Source of the DNA: Streptomyces sp. NBC_01463
Lineage (GTDB): Bacteria > Actinomycetota > Actinomycetes > Streptomycetales > Streptomycetaceae
NCBI GenBank assembly: GCA_036227345.1
Contig: CP109468.1
Coordinates: forward strand, 2,728,001-2,792,000
Length of the DNA: 64,000 nt
Direction of reading: 5' to 3'
The position numbers were made by a program, and so were the translations under genes. Shown piece by piece: positions 19,871-28,293 of this stretch. The notes beneath the pieces were generated by a model, which made no database searches, was not told the DNA's origin, and saw only the letters and a list, made by a program, of their open reading frames with translations. Each line of letters opens with the position of its first letter. Positions within the stretch are counted from its first letter, which is position 1.

Positions 19871-21367
19871 ATGACCACCGCACCTCCCCCGATATCCGGG
19901 GCCGGCCCGGCCGCCCCGCTCGCCCCGCTCGCCCGCACGGCGCACGGCACCGTCCGCGGCACGTACGAGCGGGGTACCGCCGTGTTCCGCGGCATCCCGT
20001 ACGCGGCCCCGCCGGTGGGCGCCCACCGGTTCCGGGCGCCGGCGCCGCCGGAGCCGTGGGAGGGCGTGCGGGACGCGGCGCGCTTCGGCCCGACCGCACC
20101 CAAGCGGCCGTACGCCCCGCCGCTGGACCGGCTGCTGCCCGATCCCGAGGTGGCGGGCGAGGACTGCCTCAACCTCAACGTGTGGACGCCGCACCCCGCC
20201 CGCACCGGGCTGCCCGTCCTCGTCTGGATCCACGGCGGATCGCTGCTGCACGGCTCGTCGGCCGTGCCGCTCTACGACGGCGCCGCCTTCGCCCGCGACG
20301 GTGTGGTGTGCGTGACGGTCAACTACCGCCTCGGCATGGAGGGTTTCGGGGTGTTCCCGGACGCGCCCGCCAACCGGGGGCTGCTGGACCAGCTCGCGGC
20401 CCTCGGCTGGGTGCGGGACAACATCGCGGCGTTCGGCGGCGATCCGGACCGGGTGACGGTGTGCGGCGAGTCGGCGGGAGCGATCAGCATCGCCGCCCTG
20501 CTCGCCACGGACCGGGCCCGGGGTCTCGTCCGCCGGGCCGTCCTGCAGAGCGGGGCTCCCTCGGCGGTACCCCTGGCGGCGGGCCGACGCACCACCGAAC
20601 TGATCGCGAAACGGCTCGGAGTGGCGGCGACGGCGCGGGATCTGGCCGCCGTCGATCCGGCCGCGCTCCTGGCCGCACAGACCGAAGTGACCGCCGGAGG
20701 CTCCCCGTTGACCGGCGGCAACTCCTTTCAGATCGTCGTGGACGGTGAACTCCTGGTGCGCGATCCGGCCGAGGCGCTGCGGGACGGATCCGCGTCCGGC
20801 GTCGATCTGCTGCTGGGGTCGAACACCGAGGAGTACCGGCTCTGGTTCGTACCCAGCGGGCTGACCGAACGGCTCTCCCGGACGAGACTCCGGCTGGCGC
20901 TGTGGAAGTTCCGGGTGCCGGGCGCGACGGCCCGCACCTACCGGGCGAACCGGCCCGGTGCCACCCCCGGTGAACTGCTGGGCGCGCTCGCCACGGACCT
21001 GTTGCTGCGCGTGCCGCTGAACCGGCTGGCCGACTCCCGGAAGGACGCCGCGGGCAGCACGCACTTCTACGAGTTCGGCTGGCCCTCCCCCGTGCTGCGG
21101 CTGGGCGCCTGCCACGGGCTGGAGATCGGCTTCGTCTTCGACAACCTGGCCGGACCGGACGCCGTGGCGCTCGCCGGCGAGGACGCCCCGCAGGACCTGG
21201 CCGACGCGATGCACGCGGCATGGGTGCGGTTCGCGGAGACCGGGGACCCCGGCTGGCCCGCCTGGGACGCCTCGCGCCCCGTGATGCGCTTCGGCCCGGG
21301 CGCCCCGCGGGTGGTGCGCGCCCCGCGCGAGGACGAACGGCGCGGCTGGGCACCGTACAGCCCTTAG
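19871..21367 (+). CDS. Type B carboxylesterase
   Basis: The 498-residue protein shows the type-B carboxylesterase pattern: FRGIPYAAPPVG and EDCLNLNVWTP near the N-terminus, the oxyanion motif WIHGGSLLHG, the nucleophile elbow VCGESAGAISIA (Ser about 201), the acidic triad member in GSNTEEYRLW and histidine in ACHGLEIGFVF. There is no signal peptide, so it acts in the cytoplasm on an unknown ester. The ATG at 19871 is preceded by GGAAGGG; an in-frame ATG 72 bases upstream gives a non-conserved extension. Whether it works with the terpene synthase just upstream is unknown. Confidence 0.9.
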   Translation: MTTAPPPISGAGPAAPLAPLARTAHGTVRGTYERGTAVFRGIPYAAPPVGAHRFRAPAPPEPWEGVRDAARFGPTAPKRPYAPPLDRLLPDPEVAGEDCLNLNVWTPHPARTGLPVLVWIHGGSLLHGSSAVPLYDGAAFARDGVVCVTVNYRLGMEGFGVFPDAPANRGLLDQLAALGWVRDNIAAFGGDPDRVTVCGESAGAISIAALLATDRARGLVRRAVLQSGAPSAVPLAAGRRTTELIAKRLGVAATARDLAAVDPAALLAAQTEVTAGGSPLTGGNSFQIVVDGELLVRDPAEALRDGSASGVDLLLGSNTEEYRLWFVPSGLTERLSRTRLRLALWKFRVPGATARTYRANRPGATPGELLGALATDLLLRVPLNRLADSRKDAAGSTHFYEFGWPSPVLRLGACHGLEIGFVFDNLAGPDAVALAGEDAPQDLADAMHAAWVRFAETGDPGWPAWDASRPVMRFGPGAPRVVRAPREDERRGWAPYSP

Positions 21368-21428
21368 ACGTGCCGGACGCCGCCTGGGCTTCCGGAACGC
21401 TCCCCGAGAGCGTCCACGACGGCCGTAG

Positions 21429-22394
21429 TCAGCGGGTGCCGATCCAGTGCGGGTCGGGGACGACCGTCAGCACCGCCGACACCAGCACGACCGCTCCCAG
21501 GGCGGCCGCCTCGCGGCGCGCGGACCGCTCGGCGCCCGCCGGGTCCGCGTCCCTCGCCAGCCGTCGTCGCGCCACCAGCGCCAGCACGCTCACGACGGCC
21601 AGCAGTGCGAGCTTGGCCAGCAGGGTGCGTCCGTAGGCCGAGGTGAGGACGACGTCCAGCGGCAGCCGGCGCAGGGCGCTGCACGTCCCGGTCACCGCCA
21701 GCGCCACGTACAGCCACGCGGCCGGGCGCGCGTAGCGGCCGAGCAGGGCGCGGGCCGCGGCCGGGGACGCCCGCCACAGCCGCATGGTGCGCAGGACGTG
21801 GAGGAGCCCGCCGGTCCACAGGGAAGCGGCCGTGAGGTGGAGAGTGGTGAGCGCGGCGCCCGCCAGGGGGCTGTACGCCTCGGGGTGGGCGCGCAGCGCC
21901 TCCGCGACGACGACCACGGCGAGCGGCAGGGCGGCGAGCGCGGGGCGCCTGCTCGCGGCGCAACAGGCCGCCAGGGCGAAGCCGTTGGCGGTCAGCAGGA
22001 GCAGTCCGCCCTCCCGAGTCCCGTAGGTCCCGACCGGGCCGAGGTCGCTGACCAGGGCGAGCCGGACGATCTGTCCCGCCGCCGCGGCCGCGCCGATGAC
22101 GGAGGCCGCGGTCGCCCAGTCGCGCGCGACGGCCGGGGGGCGGTCCGGCACGGAGCGGACGAGCGCGCCCGCCGCGAGGGCGCCGGTGTGCACCGCGAGG
22201 GCGGCGAAGAGGGCGGTGCGCAGCAGGGTGGCGGTTCCGGCGCCGGGGATGCGCAGTTCGCCGGTGCCGTACGCCACGGCCGTCGCGCCCAGCAGCGCGG
22301 CCGCCACGGCGAGCAGGCAGGCCCCCGCGACGACGAGTACGAGCGTCACGGAACCGCGGCGGGCCGGTCGGGGGGCACGGGACGGGATCACCAC
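21429..22394 (-). CDS. CopD-family copper-resistance membrane protein
   Basis: The 321-residue product is almost entirely hydrophobic, with about eight to nine predicted membrane helices (for example VTLVLVVAGACLLAVAAALL and TLLAKLALLAVVSVLALVA). It has the CopD pattern LTTLHLTAASLWTGGLLHV followed by RYARPAAWLYVALAVTG and SAYGRTLLAKLALL. CopD proteins are linked with copper uptake or handling in the membrane, often next to CopC. No CopC gene is present here, so the role rests on family resemblance. It is convergent with the esterase (61 bases between stops). Confidence 0.82.
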   Translation of the reverse strand: MVIPSRAPRPARRGSVTLVLVVAGACLLAVAAALLGATAVAYGTGELRIPGAGTATLLRTALFAALAVHTGALAAGALVRSVPDRPPAVARDWATAASVIGAAAAAGQIVRLALVSDLGPVGTYGTREGGLLLLTANGFALAACCAASRRPALAALPLAVVVVAEALRAHPEAYSPLAGAALTTLHLTAASLWTGGLLHVLRTMRLWRASPAAARALLGRYARPAAWLYVALAVTGTCSALRRLPLDVVLTSAYGRTLLAKLALLAVVSVLALVARRRLARDADPAGAERSARREAAALGAVVLVSAVLTVVPDPHWIGTR

Positions 22395-22535
22395 TCACCC
22401 CCCTTTCCTGAGTGACAAGCACACAAATCGCCGACTGCTGTCCATGGGAACGCCAGTCCTTCACCCGGAAGAGGGCATTAGGGAAAGCGCGAACGTTTCT
22501 GCACCACCACCCGGCGGGACCCTCGGGCTAGGTTC

Positions 22536-22580
22536 ACCGACTGTCACCTCACCGACCGTCACCCCACCGACTGTCATGCG
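22536..22580. repeat. Three tandem 15-bp repeats upstream of the STAS gene
   Basis: Units at 22536-22550, 22551-22565 and 22566-22580 follow the pattern ACCGA[CT][TC]GTCA with variable ends. They end 49 bases before the STAS gene start. The region 22395-22629 otherwise holds only presumed divergent promoters; a GTTT ... GGGAC pair near 22496-22521 loosely recalls SigB-type promoters. Either could be regulatory, but both are weak signals. Confidence 0.4.
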
Positions 22581-22629
22581 GGCCCCGGGTACCCCCACAC
22601 GAGGCCCGGCGCTGCGAGGAGAGGCATCA

Positions 22630-23187
22630 ATGACCGAGACGCCGGTTTCCACGGCACCCTCCGTATGCGCCCCGCTGCCCGAACCGTGCGGCCGGGTGTA
22701 CCGCCGGGACGGACGCACCGTGGTGGCACTGCGCGACGAGATCGACATCGCGACAGCCGCACTCATCGGACCGGCCCTGGACGGGGCGACCTCGCAGGAC
22801 ACACCGCAGCTCGTCGTCGACCTGACGGAGGTCAGCTTTCTCGACTGTTCGGGGCTGAACCTGCTGTGCCGGGCCCGCCGGCGTGCGCTGGACCGCGACG
22901 GGCGGTTCTGGCTCGTCTGCGGCTGCCCGCGGATCCTGCGTCTGCTGCGGGCGGGCCGGCTGCACGACCTGTTCCGTCCGGTGGCCACCCCGGACGAGGC
23001 GTTCCGCCGGGCGGCCGCCCCGGACGACGCCCCGCGTGCGGCGGAGTCCGCCGCGGCCACCGGCTCCCGGCCGGGCACGGAGGTCGGCCCCGCGCACCCG
23101 CCTTCGGCGCTGTCCCGCGCCCCCCGGCCCGCAGGCCGGGGGTCCGGGGAACTCAGCCTTGCGCGGCCCAGAACTCGTCGAACGTGA
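22630..23187 (+). CDS. STAS-domain protein (anti-anti-sigma factor type)
   Basis: The 185-residue product has a STAS domain at about 20-115, with ALRDEIDIATAALI and the phosphorylation-site motif FLDCSGLNLL, where Ser about 74 is the position phosphorylated in SpoIIAA/RsbV-type antagonists. The C-terminal 65 residues are Pro/Ala/Arg-rich and unstructured. Such proteins bind anti-sigma kinases to free stress or developmental sigma factors. The ATG follows GAGGAGAGG. An RsbW-like ATPase is encoded about 3.4 kb away (26567-27079), a possible but unproven partner. The 3' end overlaps the convergent EF-hand gene by 35 bases. Confidence 0.88.
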   Translation: MTETPVSTAPSVCAPLPEPCGRVYRRDGRTVVALRDEIDIATAALIGPALDGATSQDTPQLVVDLTEVSFLDCSGLNLLCRARRRALDRDGRFWLVCGCPRILRLLRAGRLHDLFRPVATPDEAFRRAAAPDDAPRAAESAAATGSRPGTEVGPAHPPSALSRAPRPAGRGSGELSLARPRTRRT

Positions 23188-23362
23188 GGAGCCCGTCCCC
23201 GTTCGCGTCGTGGGAGTTGATCACGGCCTGCGCGACCGGCTCGCTGACGTAGGGGTCACCCAGCTGAGCCATGACGCTCTTGTACTCGGCAGCCGAGATC
23301 AGCCCGTCGCCGTTCAGGTCGAACCGCTCGAATGCCTTGCGCGCCGACTCGATGTCCGCCAC
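23153..23362 (-). CDS. Small EF-hand calcium-binding protein
   Basis: The 69-residue protein contains two canonical EF-hand loops, DLNGDGLISAAE (about 15-26) and DANGDGLLTFDE (about 52-63), each with the acidic and glycine positions needed for calcium. It belongs with the small calmodulin-like CabB-type proteins of Streptomyces. The GTG start follows AAGGGGCGG. It is presumably a cytoplasmic Ca buffer or sensor; its targets are unknown. Confidence 0.93.
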   Translation of the reverse strand: MADIESARKAFERFDLNGDGLISAAEYKSVMAQLGDPYVSEPVAQAVINSHDANGDGLLTFDEFWAAQG

Positions 23363-23504
23363 TGTTCCGCCCCTTCGTATGACTGTCTGACGGGAGCCAG
23401 ATTATCGGGCGTGACGGCTGGCCCTCGCGGCGGCCGGTAGTCGATCATGGGTGGGCCGTCCGCCGCCCGGCGGCCGGTGGCCCGAGCGGGGAGCACACGG
23501 CGCG

Positions 23505-24143
23505 ATGAGCGAGGCACTGGCCCGGATCCTGGAGGCAGCGGCGCACGGACGTTTCCCGCCGCCGGACGGCTCCACGACCGTGCTGCGGCAGCCGAACACC
23601 CGGGACGCGGGCGTGCTGGCGTTCACCGCGCACTCGGTGGTCTTCACCGACGAGGACCCGCGGTGGGTCCGGGACACCCTGGCCGCCACCCCCGGGGACG
23701 CGCTCGCCGCGACGATGAATCCGTCCTTCCTGGGCGCCTTGCTGGCGCGGACCGGCCGGCACATGAACACGGTCGACCTGCTCACGGTCGCCCCCGCGCT
23801 GCCGGGTGCGCCGGAGCTGGAGCTGCGGGAGATCCGCGATCCAGGACATCCCCGGGTGGCGCGGGCGATGAAGTTCCGTGACGAGGTGCGGGTCTGGGGC
23901 ACCGAGGGCGGGGTGCTGATCCTCGGCCGGGGTGTCGCAGGGCGCTGGGAGGCCGCGATCGAGGTGGCCGAGGAGGCGCGCGGGCGGCGGCTCGGCGAGC
24001 GGCTGGCGCGGGCGGCCCGGCAACTGGTGGCGGACGCGGTGGTGTGGGCCCAGCAGTCGCCGGGGAACGCCCGCAGTGTGCGGACGTTCCAGGCGGCGGG
24101 CTACCGGCCGGTGGGCGCGGAGGCGCTGTTCGTCGCGGGCTGA
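23505..24143 (+). CDS. GNAT-family N-acetyltransferase
   Basis: The 212-residue protein ends in a GNAT fold, with GRWEAAIEVAEEARGRRLGERLARAARQL matching the acetyl-CoA-binding R/Q-x-x-G-x-G/A region (RGRRLGE). A NARSVRTFQAAGYRPVG segment follows, typical of strand/helix 4. The substrate is unknown. The ATG at 23505 is chosen with GGGGAG upstream. Confidence 0.85.
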   Translation: MSEALARILEAAAHGRFPPPDGSTTVLRQPNTRDAGVLAFTAHSVVFTDEDPRWVRDTLAATPGDALAATMNPSFLGALLARTGRHMNTVDLLTVAPALPGAPELELREIRDPGHPRVARAMKFRDEVRVWGTEGGVLILGRGVAGRWEAAIEVAEEARGRRLGERLARAARQLVADAVVWAQQSPGNARSVRTFQAAGYRPVGAEALFVAG

Positions 24144-24171
24144 GCCACCGGCCGCCGGGGGCTGGCCGGGC

Positions 24172-25365
24172 TCAGCGGAAGACCCCGGTGTGGCCGAGGG
24201 AGTAGCGGCCGGGCTGCGGGTAGACCGCGAGGCCGTGCGGTCCGCTGCCCACAGGGATCCGGGCGAGCTGCTTGCCGGTGGTGGTGTCGATCGCGTACAC
24301 CTCGGCGTTGTAACGCCCGGACAGCCAGAGGACCTTGCCGTCCGCGGAGACCCCGCCCATGTCCGGGCTGCCGCCGTTCGGCAGGTGCCACTTCTTCGCC
24401 AGCTTCCTCTGCGCGAAGTCGAACACGGAGACCGAGCCCTCGCCCCGGTTGGAGATGTACATCTCCTTGGCGTCGCGGCTGACGTAGAGCCCGTGGCAGC
24501 CCTTGCCGGTGGGCAGCAGCTTCGGCTCGGTGAACTTCTTCCCGTCCAGCACCCACATGCCGTTGGCCATCATGTCCGCGATGTAGAAGGTGCTGCCGTC
24601 GGGCGACAGCTTCACGTCCTGCGGCATGGCGCCCTTGAACGGCAGCTTCTGGTGGCCCACCACCTTCATCCTCGCCGTGTCGACCTTCAGCAGGTCGCCG
24701 GAGAACTCGCAGGAGACGATGAAGTACCGGCCGTCCGCCGAGAAGTCGGCGTGGTTGACCCCCGCGCAGCCGACCGGAACGGCCTTGACGGTCTTCATGG
24801 TGTGCGCGTCACGGAAGACCAGCTCGCGGTCCATGGAGGCCATCACGACGGCATACTTGCCGTTCGGGGTGAAGTAGAGGTTGTACGGGTCGGAGACACC
24901 GACCGTCCTCCCCGCCTTCCCGGTGGCCGGGTCGATCGCGGTGAGGCTGTCCCCGACGTCGTTGTTGACCCAGAGGGTCTTCAGGTCCCAGGACGGGACG
25001 ACGTGCTGCGGCTGCCGGCCGACCGGGATCGTCTCGATGACCTTGTACGTGGCGGGGTCGATGACCGAAACCGTGTTGGAGTTGGTGTTGGGCACGTAGA
25101 CCCGGGACGGGAAGTCCCTGACGACCGGTGACAGCTTTCCGGGGCCGTCGGCCGCGTACACGTTCCGGGCGTCGAGCACCGGCGGCATGCCGGGCAGTCC
25201 GGGCGGCGCGGGCGGGGTGACGTGCCTCGGCCGGGCGGGCGGGGCGGCGGCCTCGGAGGGGGCGTCCGACGCCGCCCTGTCCGCGGGGGCGGTGCCGCAG
25301 CCGGTGAGTACGGCGAGCAGGACGCCCCCGAGCAGGGCCGCGGCGCGTGTGGTGGTGGGAGGCAT
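24172..25365 (-). CDS. YncE-like beta-propeller lipoprotein
   Basis: The 397-residue protein has a lipoprotein signal (LLGGVLLAVLTGCG, Cys about 23). After a Pro-rich linker comes a seven-bladed propeller-like region with repeated VYVPNTNSNTVSVIDPAT, TLWVNNDVGDSLTAIDPATG and KEMYISNRGEGSVSVFDFA units, the YncE/cytochrome-D1-like pattern. It lies at the outer face of the membrane and probably mediates binding. Its ATG overlaps the stop of the upstream deacetylase-like gene (TGATG), so the two are a coupled pair. Confidence 0.85.
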   Translation of the reverse strand: MPPTTTRAAALLGGVLLAVLTGCGTAPADRAASDAPSEAAAPPARPRHVTPPAPPGLPGMPPVLDARNVYAADGPGKLSPVVRDFPSRVYVPNTNSNTVSVIDPATYKVIETIPVGRQPQHVVPSWDLKTLWVNNDVGDSLTAIDPATGKAGRTVGVSDPYNLYFTPNGKYAVVMASMDRELVFRDAHTMKTVKAVPVGCAGVNHADFSADGRYFIVSCEFSGDLLKVDTARMKVVGHQKLPFKGAMPQDVKLSPDGSTFYIADMMANGMWVLDGKKFTEPKLLPTGKGCHGLYVSRDAKEMYISNRGEGSVSVFDFAQRKLAKKWHLPNGGSPDMGGVSADGKVLWLSGRYNAEVYAIDTTTGKQLARIPVGSGPHGLAVYPQPGRYSLGHTGVFR

Positions 25366-26171
25366 CAGGTCAGCAGCTCCGTGGTCGTCACCGCGCGCAG
25401 TCCGCGGCGGTCGAGTTCGGTGAGGAGGAGGGGCAGCGCGGCGACCGTGTCCGCGTAGCCGAAGTGCAGGCTCACCACCGATCCGTTGCGGATCTCCCCG
25501 GTCACCTTGCGGGTGACGGCCGCGGCGCCGGGCGAGGTGAAGTCGAGGGAGTCCACGTCGTAGGAGAGGACGTGCGGATATCCGGCCCGGGCGGCGAGCC
25601 GCTGGACGAGGGGGGTGGCGTACCGGGTGCGCGAGGGCCGGAACCAGGTGCCGATGGAGCCGGTGAGCCGGCGCAGCCGCTGGGCGCAGCCGGTGATCTC
25701 CGCGTACGCCTCCTCCTCGCCCATCGAGGAGATGTCGACGTGGTGCTGGGTGTGGTTGCCGAGGTCGTGGCCGCCGTCGAGGATCCGGCGGGCCATCTCC
25801 GGGTGTTCGTCGAGCCAGCTGCCCACGGCGAGGACGGTGACCCTCGCCTGCGCGCGTTCGGCCTCGGCCAGGACGGTCCGGGCGACGGCGGGGTCGCCCT
25901 GGCCGTGGAAGGTGAGGGCCACGCGCGCCCGGTCCCGGGGGCCGTGGTCGACCTGCGCCGGCTGTCCGGGGATGCGGTGGGGGGCGGGCGCGGGGGCGTG
26001 GGCGCCGGTGGTGGCGGCCGGCTTCTTCGGCGCGGGGGTGGTGAGGGGCTTCGCCGGTGTACCGGCGGCGTCCGGGTCCGCGCAGCCGGCGGCGAGGGCC
26101 GCCGCCAGGGCGGCCCCGGCTCCTGCGCGCAGGGCGCTGCGGCGGTGCACCGGTCGGTCGGAGGCGTTCAT
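25365..26171 (-). CDS. NodB-like polysaccharide deacetylase-family lipoprotein with altered active site
   Basis: The 268-residue protein has a lipoprotein signal with twin arginines (RRSALRAGAGAALAAALAAGC). A NodB-type domain follows. The His pair of motif 2 is intact (GNHTQHH) and the VSLHFG motif near the C-terminus is present. Motif 1, normally TFDDG, reads TFHGQ here, so both aspartates (catalytic base and metal ligand) are replaced. It may be a binding protein or an enzyme with changed chemistry. It is coupled to the propeller lipoprotein downstream (TGATG overlap), suggesting they act together at the cell envelope. Confidence 0.85.
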   Translation of the reverse strand: MNASDRPVHRRSALRAGAGAALAAALAAGCADPDAAGTPAKPLTTPAPKKPAATTGAHAPAPAPHRIPGQPAQVDHGPRDRARVALTFHGQGDPAVARTVLAEAERAQARVTVLAVGSWLDEHPEMARRILDGGHDLGNHTQHHVDISSMGEEEAYAEITGCAQRLRRLTGSIGTWFRPSRTRYATPLVQRLAARAGYPHVLSYDVDSLDFTSPGAAAVTRKVTGEIRNGSVVSLHFGYADTVAALPLLLTELDRRGLRAVTTTELLT

Positions 26172-26493
26172 GTGCAGAACATTAGGGGCGAGATGTCAGG
26201 AAAATAACAATTGACCCCTTATCGACCGAGGAGGTCGCACGGATGCGCACACCCACCCCACGGACGATCAATGAATCACCCGGGTAATCCACTGAATATT
26301 CACTGTTTTCCAGGCGAGTGACCCAGCACACCTATGATTCATTGCGAAAATGTCTGGTTACGACCAGTAATGTGCGCGTTGCGGCTTTGGCGATGGAGTC
26401 GTCCGTCTGTCATAGTCGGGGACACGACCCCCATCGACCCGGGCCAGGTCGTCATAAGCGGCCGTGAACACACCCCCCATTTCACGGTCCCCA

Positions 26494-26543
26494 CACAGAA
26501 GCCCCCGCAGCGCCGCACCACGGCCGATCCGGGGGCTTCTGTG
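26494..26543. terminator. Hairpin downstream of the RsbW-like gene
   Basis: A 13-bp perfect stem (26494-26506 with 26531-26543, CACAGAAGCCCCC) has a 24-base loop. It starts 24 bases past the stop of the minus-strand RsbW-like gene. The remaining stretch 26172-26493 is relatively AT-rich and carries presumed promoter DNA of the deacetylase gene; I see no gene in it. Confidence 0.65.
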
Positions 26544-26566
26544 CATCCCGGGGCGGTCGGAGCGGG

Positions 26567-27079
26567 TCAGCGGTCGGAGATCCGCATCTCGAACCAGGTC
26601 GTCTTGCCACGCGGCAGCAGGTCCACGCCCCAGCGGTCGGAGAGCTTGTCGACCAGGAAGAGACCGCGTCCGCTGACGTCCATCTCCTGGACGGGCATCA
26701 GGCACGGCAGTCCGCGCGAGGGGTCGCGCACCTCGATCCTGATCCAGCCGCGCCGGCGCAGCATCCGTAACCCGAAGACGCGGGCGCCGGTGTGACGCAC
26801 GGCGTTCCCGACCAGTTCGGACACGAGGAGCACGGCGTGCTCGGCGGTCTGCGGGGAGAGCGCCCACTGACGCAGCACCACACAGGAGGTGAGCCGGCGG
26901 GCGGTGGCGGCGGACTCGGGACGGGAGGGCAGCCGGACCTCGTCCTCCGTCGGATTTCCGAACAACTCCAGCGCTTTGAACGCTTGTTCGTCCTCGACGG
27001 CCGGCATCCTCCGTGCCGCTGTCGCGCTGCTGCGCTGTCGCGGCTGCTCCACACCCTCCAGGCCCGCCATGGACACCAT
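26567..27079 (-). CDS. RsbW-like ATP-binding protein (HATPase_c, anti-sigma type)
   Basis: About 170 residues. The C-terminal domain is a stand-alone GHKL ATPase: the N-box is LLVSELVGNAVRHTG and the G1-like loop VSGRGLFLVDKLSDRWG. This is the pattern of the many Streptomyces RsbW/SpoIIAB-type regulators. Several in-frame starts exist. The ATG at 27079 (MVSMAGLEG) is preferred because the sequence further upstream (to 27220) looks non-conserved. One codon, in FGLRMLRR, is TTA (plus-strand 26768-26770), so translation may need bldA. Target unknown. Confidence 0.85.
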   Translation of the reverse strand: MVSMAGLEGVEQPRQRSSATAARRMPAVEDEQAFKALELFGNPTEDEVRLPSRPESAATARRLTSCVVLRQWALSPQTAEHAVLLVSELVGNAVRHTGARVFGLRMLRRRGWIRIEVRDPSRGLPCLMPVQEMDVSGRGLFLVDKLSDRWGVDLLPRGKTTWFEMRISDR

Positions 27080-27252
27080 CATGGCCGCACGGCAGGCCGT
27101 CCGGGGCCGTTCCCGAGGAATCCCCGACCCGGAATCAGTCATTCCGCAGAGGGCTTCAGGCATATGCCGCTGACAGAATGCCCCTACTGACACCCCTGCT
27201 GACCTGCACGGACATCGCACCCGAACGGGTTTGCCCGCGCGGACGGGACGCC

Positions 27253-27277
27253 GAGCCTTAAGGTTGCCTTAAGGCTC
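27253..27277. promoter_or_regulatory. AT-rich perfect dyad (GAGCCTTAAGG / CCTTAAGGCTC)
   Basis: An 11-bp perfect inverted repeat with a 3-base centre stands out because it is AT-rich in GC-rich DNA. It lies 56 bases past the echA stop on the minus strand and about 175 bases upstream of the RsbW-like start. It could terminate echA or be an operator. It weakly resembles a DtxR/DmdR iron box. Confidence 0.45.
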
Positions 27278-27333
27278 AGCTAATCCGCCCGCACGGATGA
27301 ACGCTCCGGTAGCCGTTCCCAACTGTCGTTCGG

Positions 27334-28101
27334 TCAGAGGAACTTGGCCTTGCCCGGACCCTCTTCCACAAAGCTGCGCATACCGCGCTCGCGGTCCTCG
27401 GTGGCGAAGAGTCCGGCGAACCAGGTCCGCTCGATCGTGAGTCCGGTGTCGATGTCCGTCTCCAGTCCGGCGTCGACGGCCTCCTTGGCGGCGCGCAGTG
27501 CGAGCGCCGGCCCCTTCGCCAGCTTCGCCGCCCAGGCGTGCGCCTGCTCGTACACCTCGGCGGCGGGCACCACTCGGTCCACCAGCCCCATGGCGAGGGC
27601 CTCCTCGGCCTTCACATGGCGGCCGGTGAAGATCAGGTCCTTGGCCTTGGCGGGGCCCACCAGACGCGCCAGGCGCTGGGTGCCGCCCGCGCCGGGGATC
27701 AGCCCGAGCATGATCTCGGGCTGCCCCAGCTTCGCGTTGTCCCCGGCGATCCGGAAGTCCGCGCAGAGGGCCAGCTCGCAGCCGCCGCCGAGCGCGTAGC
27801 CGGTGACGGCCGCGACGACGGGCTTGGGGATCCGGGCCACCGCGGTGAAGGAGTCCTGCAGGGCCTTGGACCGGACGACCATCGCCGGGTGGTCCATCGC
27901 CTGCATCTCCTTGATGTCCGCGCCGGCCGCGAACACCTTCTCGCCGCCGTAGAGCACCACGGCACGCACGTCGTCGCGCCCCGACGCCTCTTCGGCGAGC
28001 TCGCGCAGCCGGTCCTGGGTGGCGACGTCCAGGGCGTTCATCGGCGGCCGGTCCAGCCGGATCGTGCCGACGCCGCCGCTTACTTCGAGGGTTACGGTCA
28101 T
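27334..28101 (-). CDS. Enoyl-CoA hydratase/isomerase family protein
   Basis: The 255-residue crotonase-fold protein has the oxyanion-hole segments VFAAGADIKEM and GYALGGGCELALCADFRIA. The catalytic region is LGLIPGAGGTQRLARLVG, where the glutamate of typical hydratases at the GAGGT-E position is expected nearby (PEIMLGLIPGAGG carries Glu). It probably hydrates trans-2-enoyl-CoA in fatty-acid beta-oxidation. ATG start at 28101. The upstream DNA holds a large palindromic element (28114-28273). Confidence 0.93.
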   Translation of the reverse strand: MTVTLEVSGGVGTIRLDRPPMNALDVATQDRLRELAEEASGRDDVRAVVLYGGEKVFAAGADIKEMQAMDHPAMVVRSKALQDSFTAVARIPKPVVAAVTGYALGGGCELALCADFRIAGDNAKLGQPEIMLGLIPGAGGTQRLARLVGPAKAKDLIFTGRHVKAEEALAMGLVDRVVPAAEVYEQAHAWAAKLAKGPALALRAAKEAVDAGLETDIDTGLTIERTWFAGLFATEDRERGMRSFVEEGPGKAKFL

Positions 28102-28113
28102 GGGAGGCAGGTT

Positions 28114-28273
28114 AGACCGACCGGCAAGCGGGGGGCGGAAGAAGGAGCGGGGCTGGGCGCGTGCAGCTGCAAGGCGGAGGATTGAGGCAACGCGGAGCGT
28201 TGTTGATTGACGACAACGCCGCAGATGCGCGTGCCCAGCCCCGCGACGCCGCCCCCCGCTTGCCGGTCGGTCT
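28114..28273. repeat. 160-bp palindromic intergenic element
   Basis: The outer arms are perfect 25-bp inverted repeats (28114-28138 and 28249-28273). Inner arms 28147-28158 and 28233-28244 (GCGGGGCTGGGC) pair perfectly over 12 bp and continue with some mismatches, giving a long foldback. It lies between two minus-strand genes (LDT and echA). The middle part looks like a palindromic repeat I recall in other Streptomyces genomes (containing GTTGTTGATTGACGACAAC), but I could not confirm this. It may be a MITE-like or REP-like element or a structured RNA. Confidence 0.7.
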
Positions 28274-28293
28274 CAACCGGCGCTAACGCACGG

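Noticed and set aside
27253..27277. A DtxR/DmdR iron box
   Set aside because: The symmetry is good, but the match to the iron-box consensus is only partial and the neighbours are not iron genes. Kept only as an unexplained dyad.
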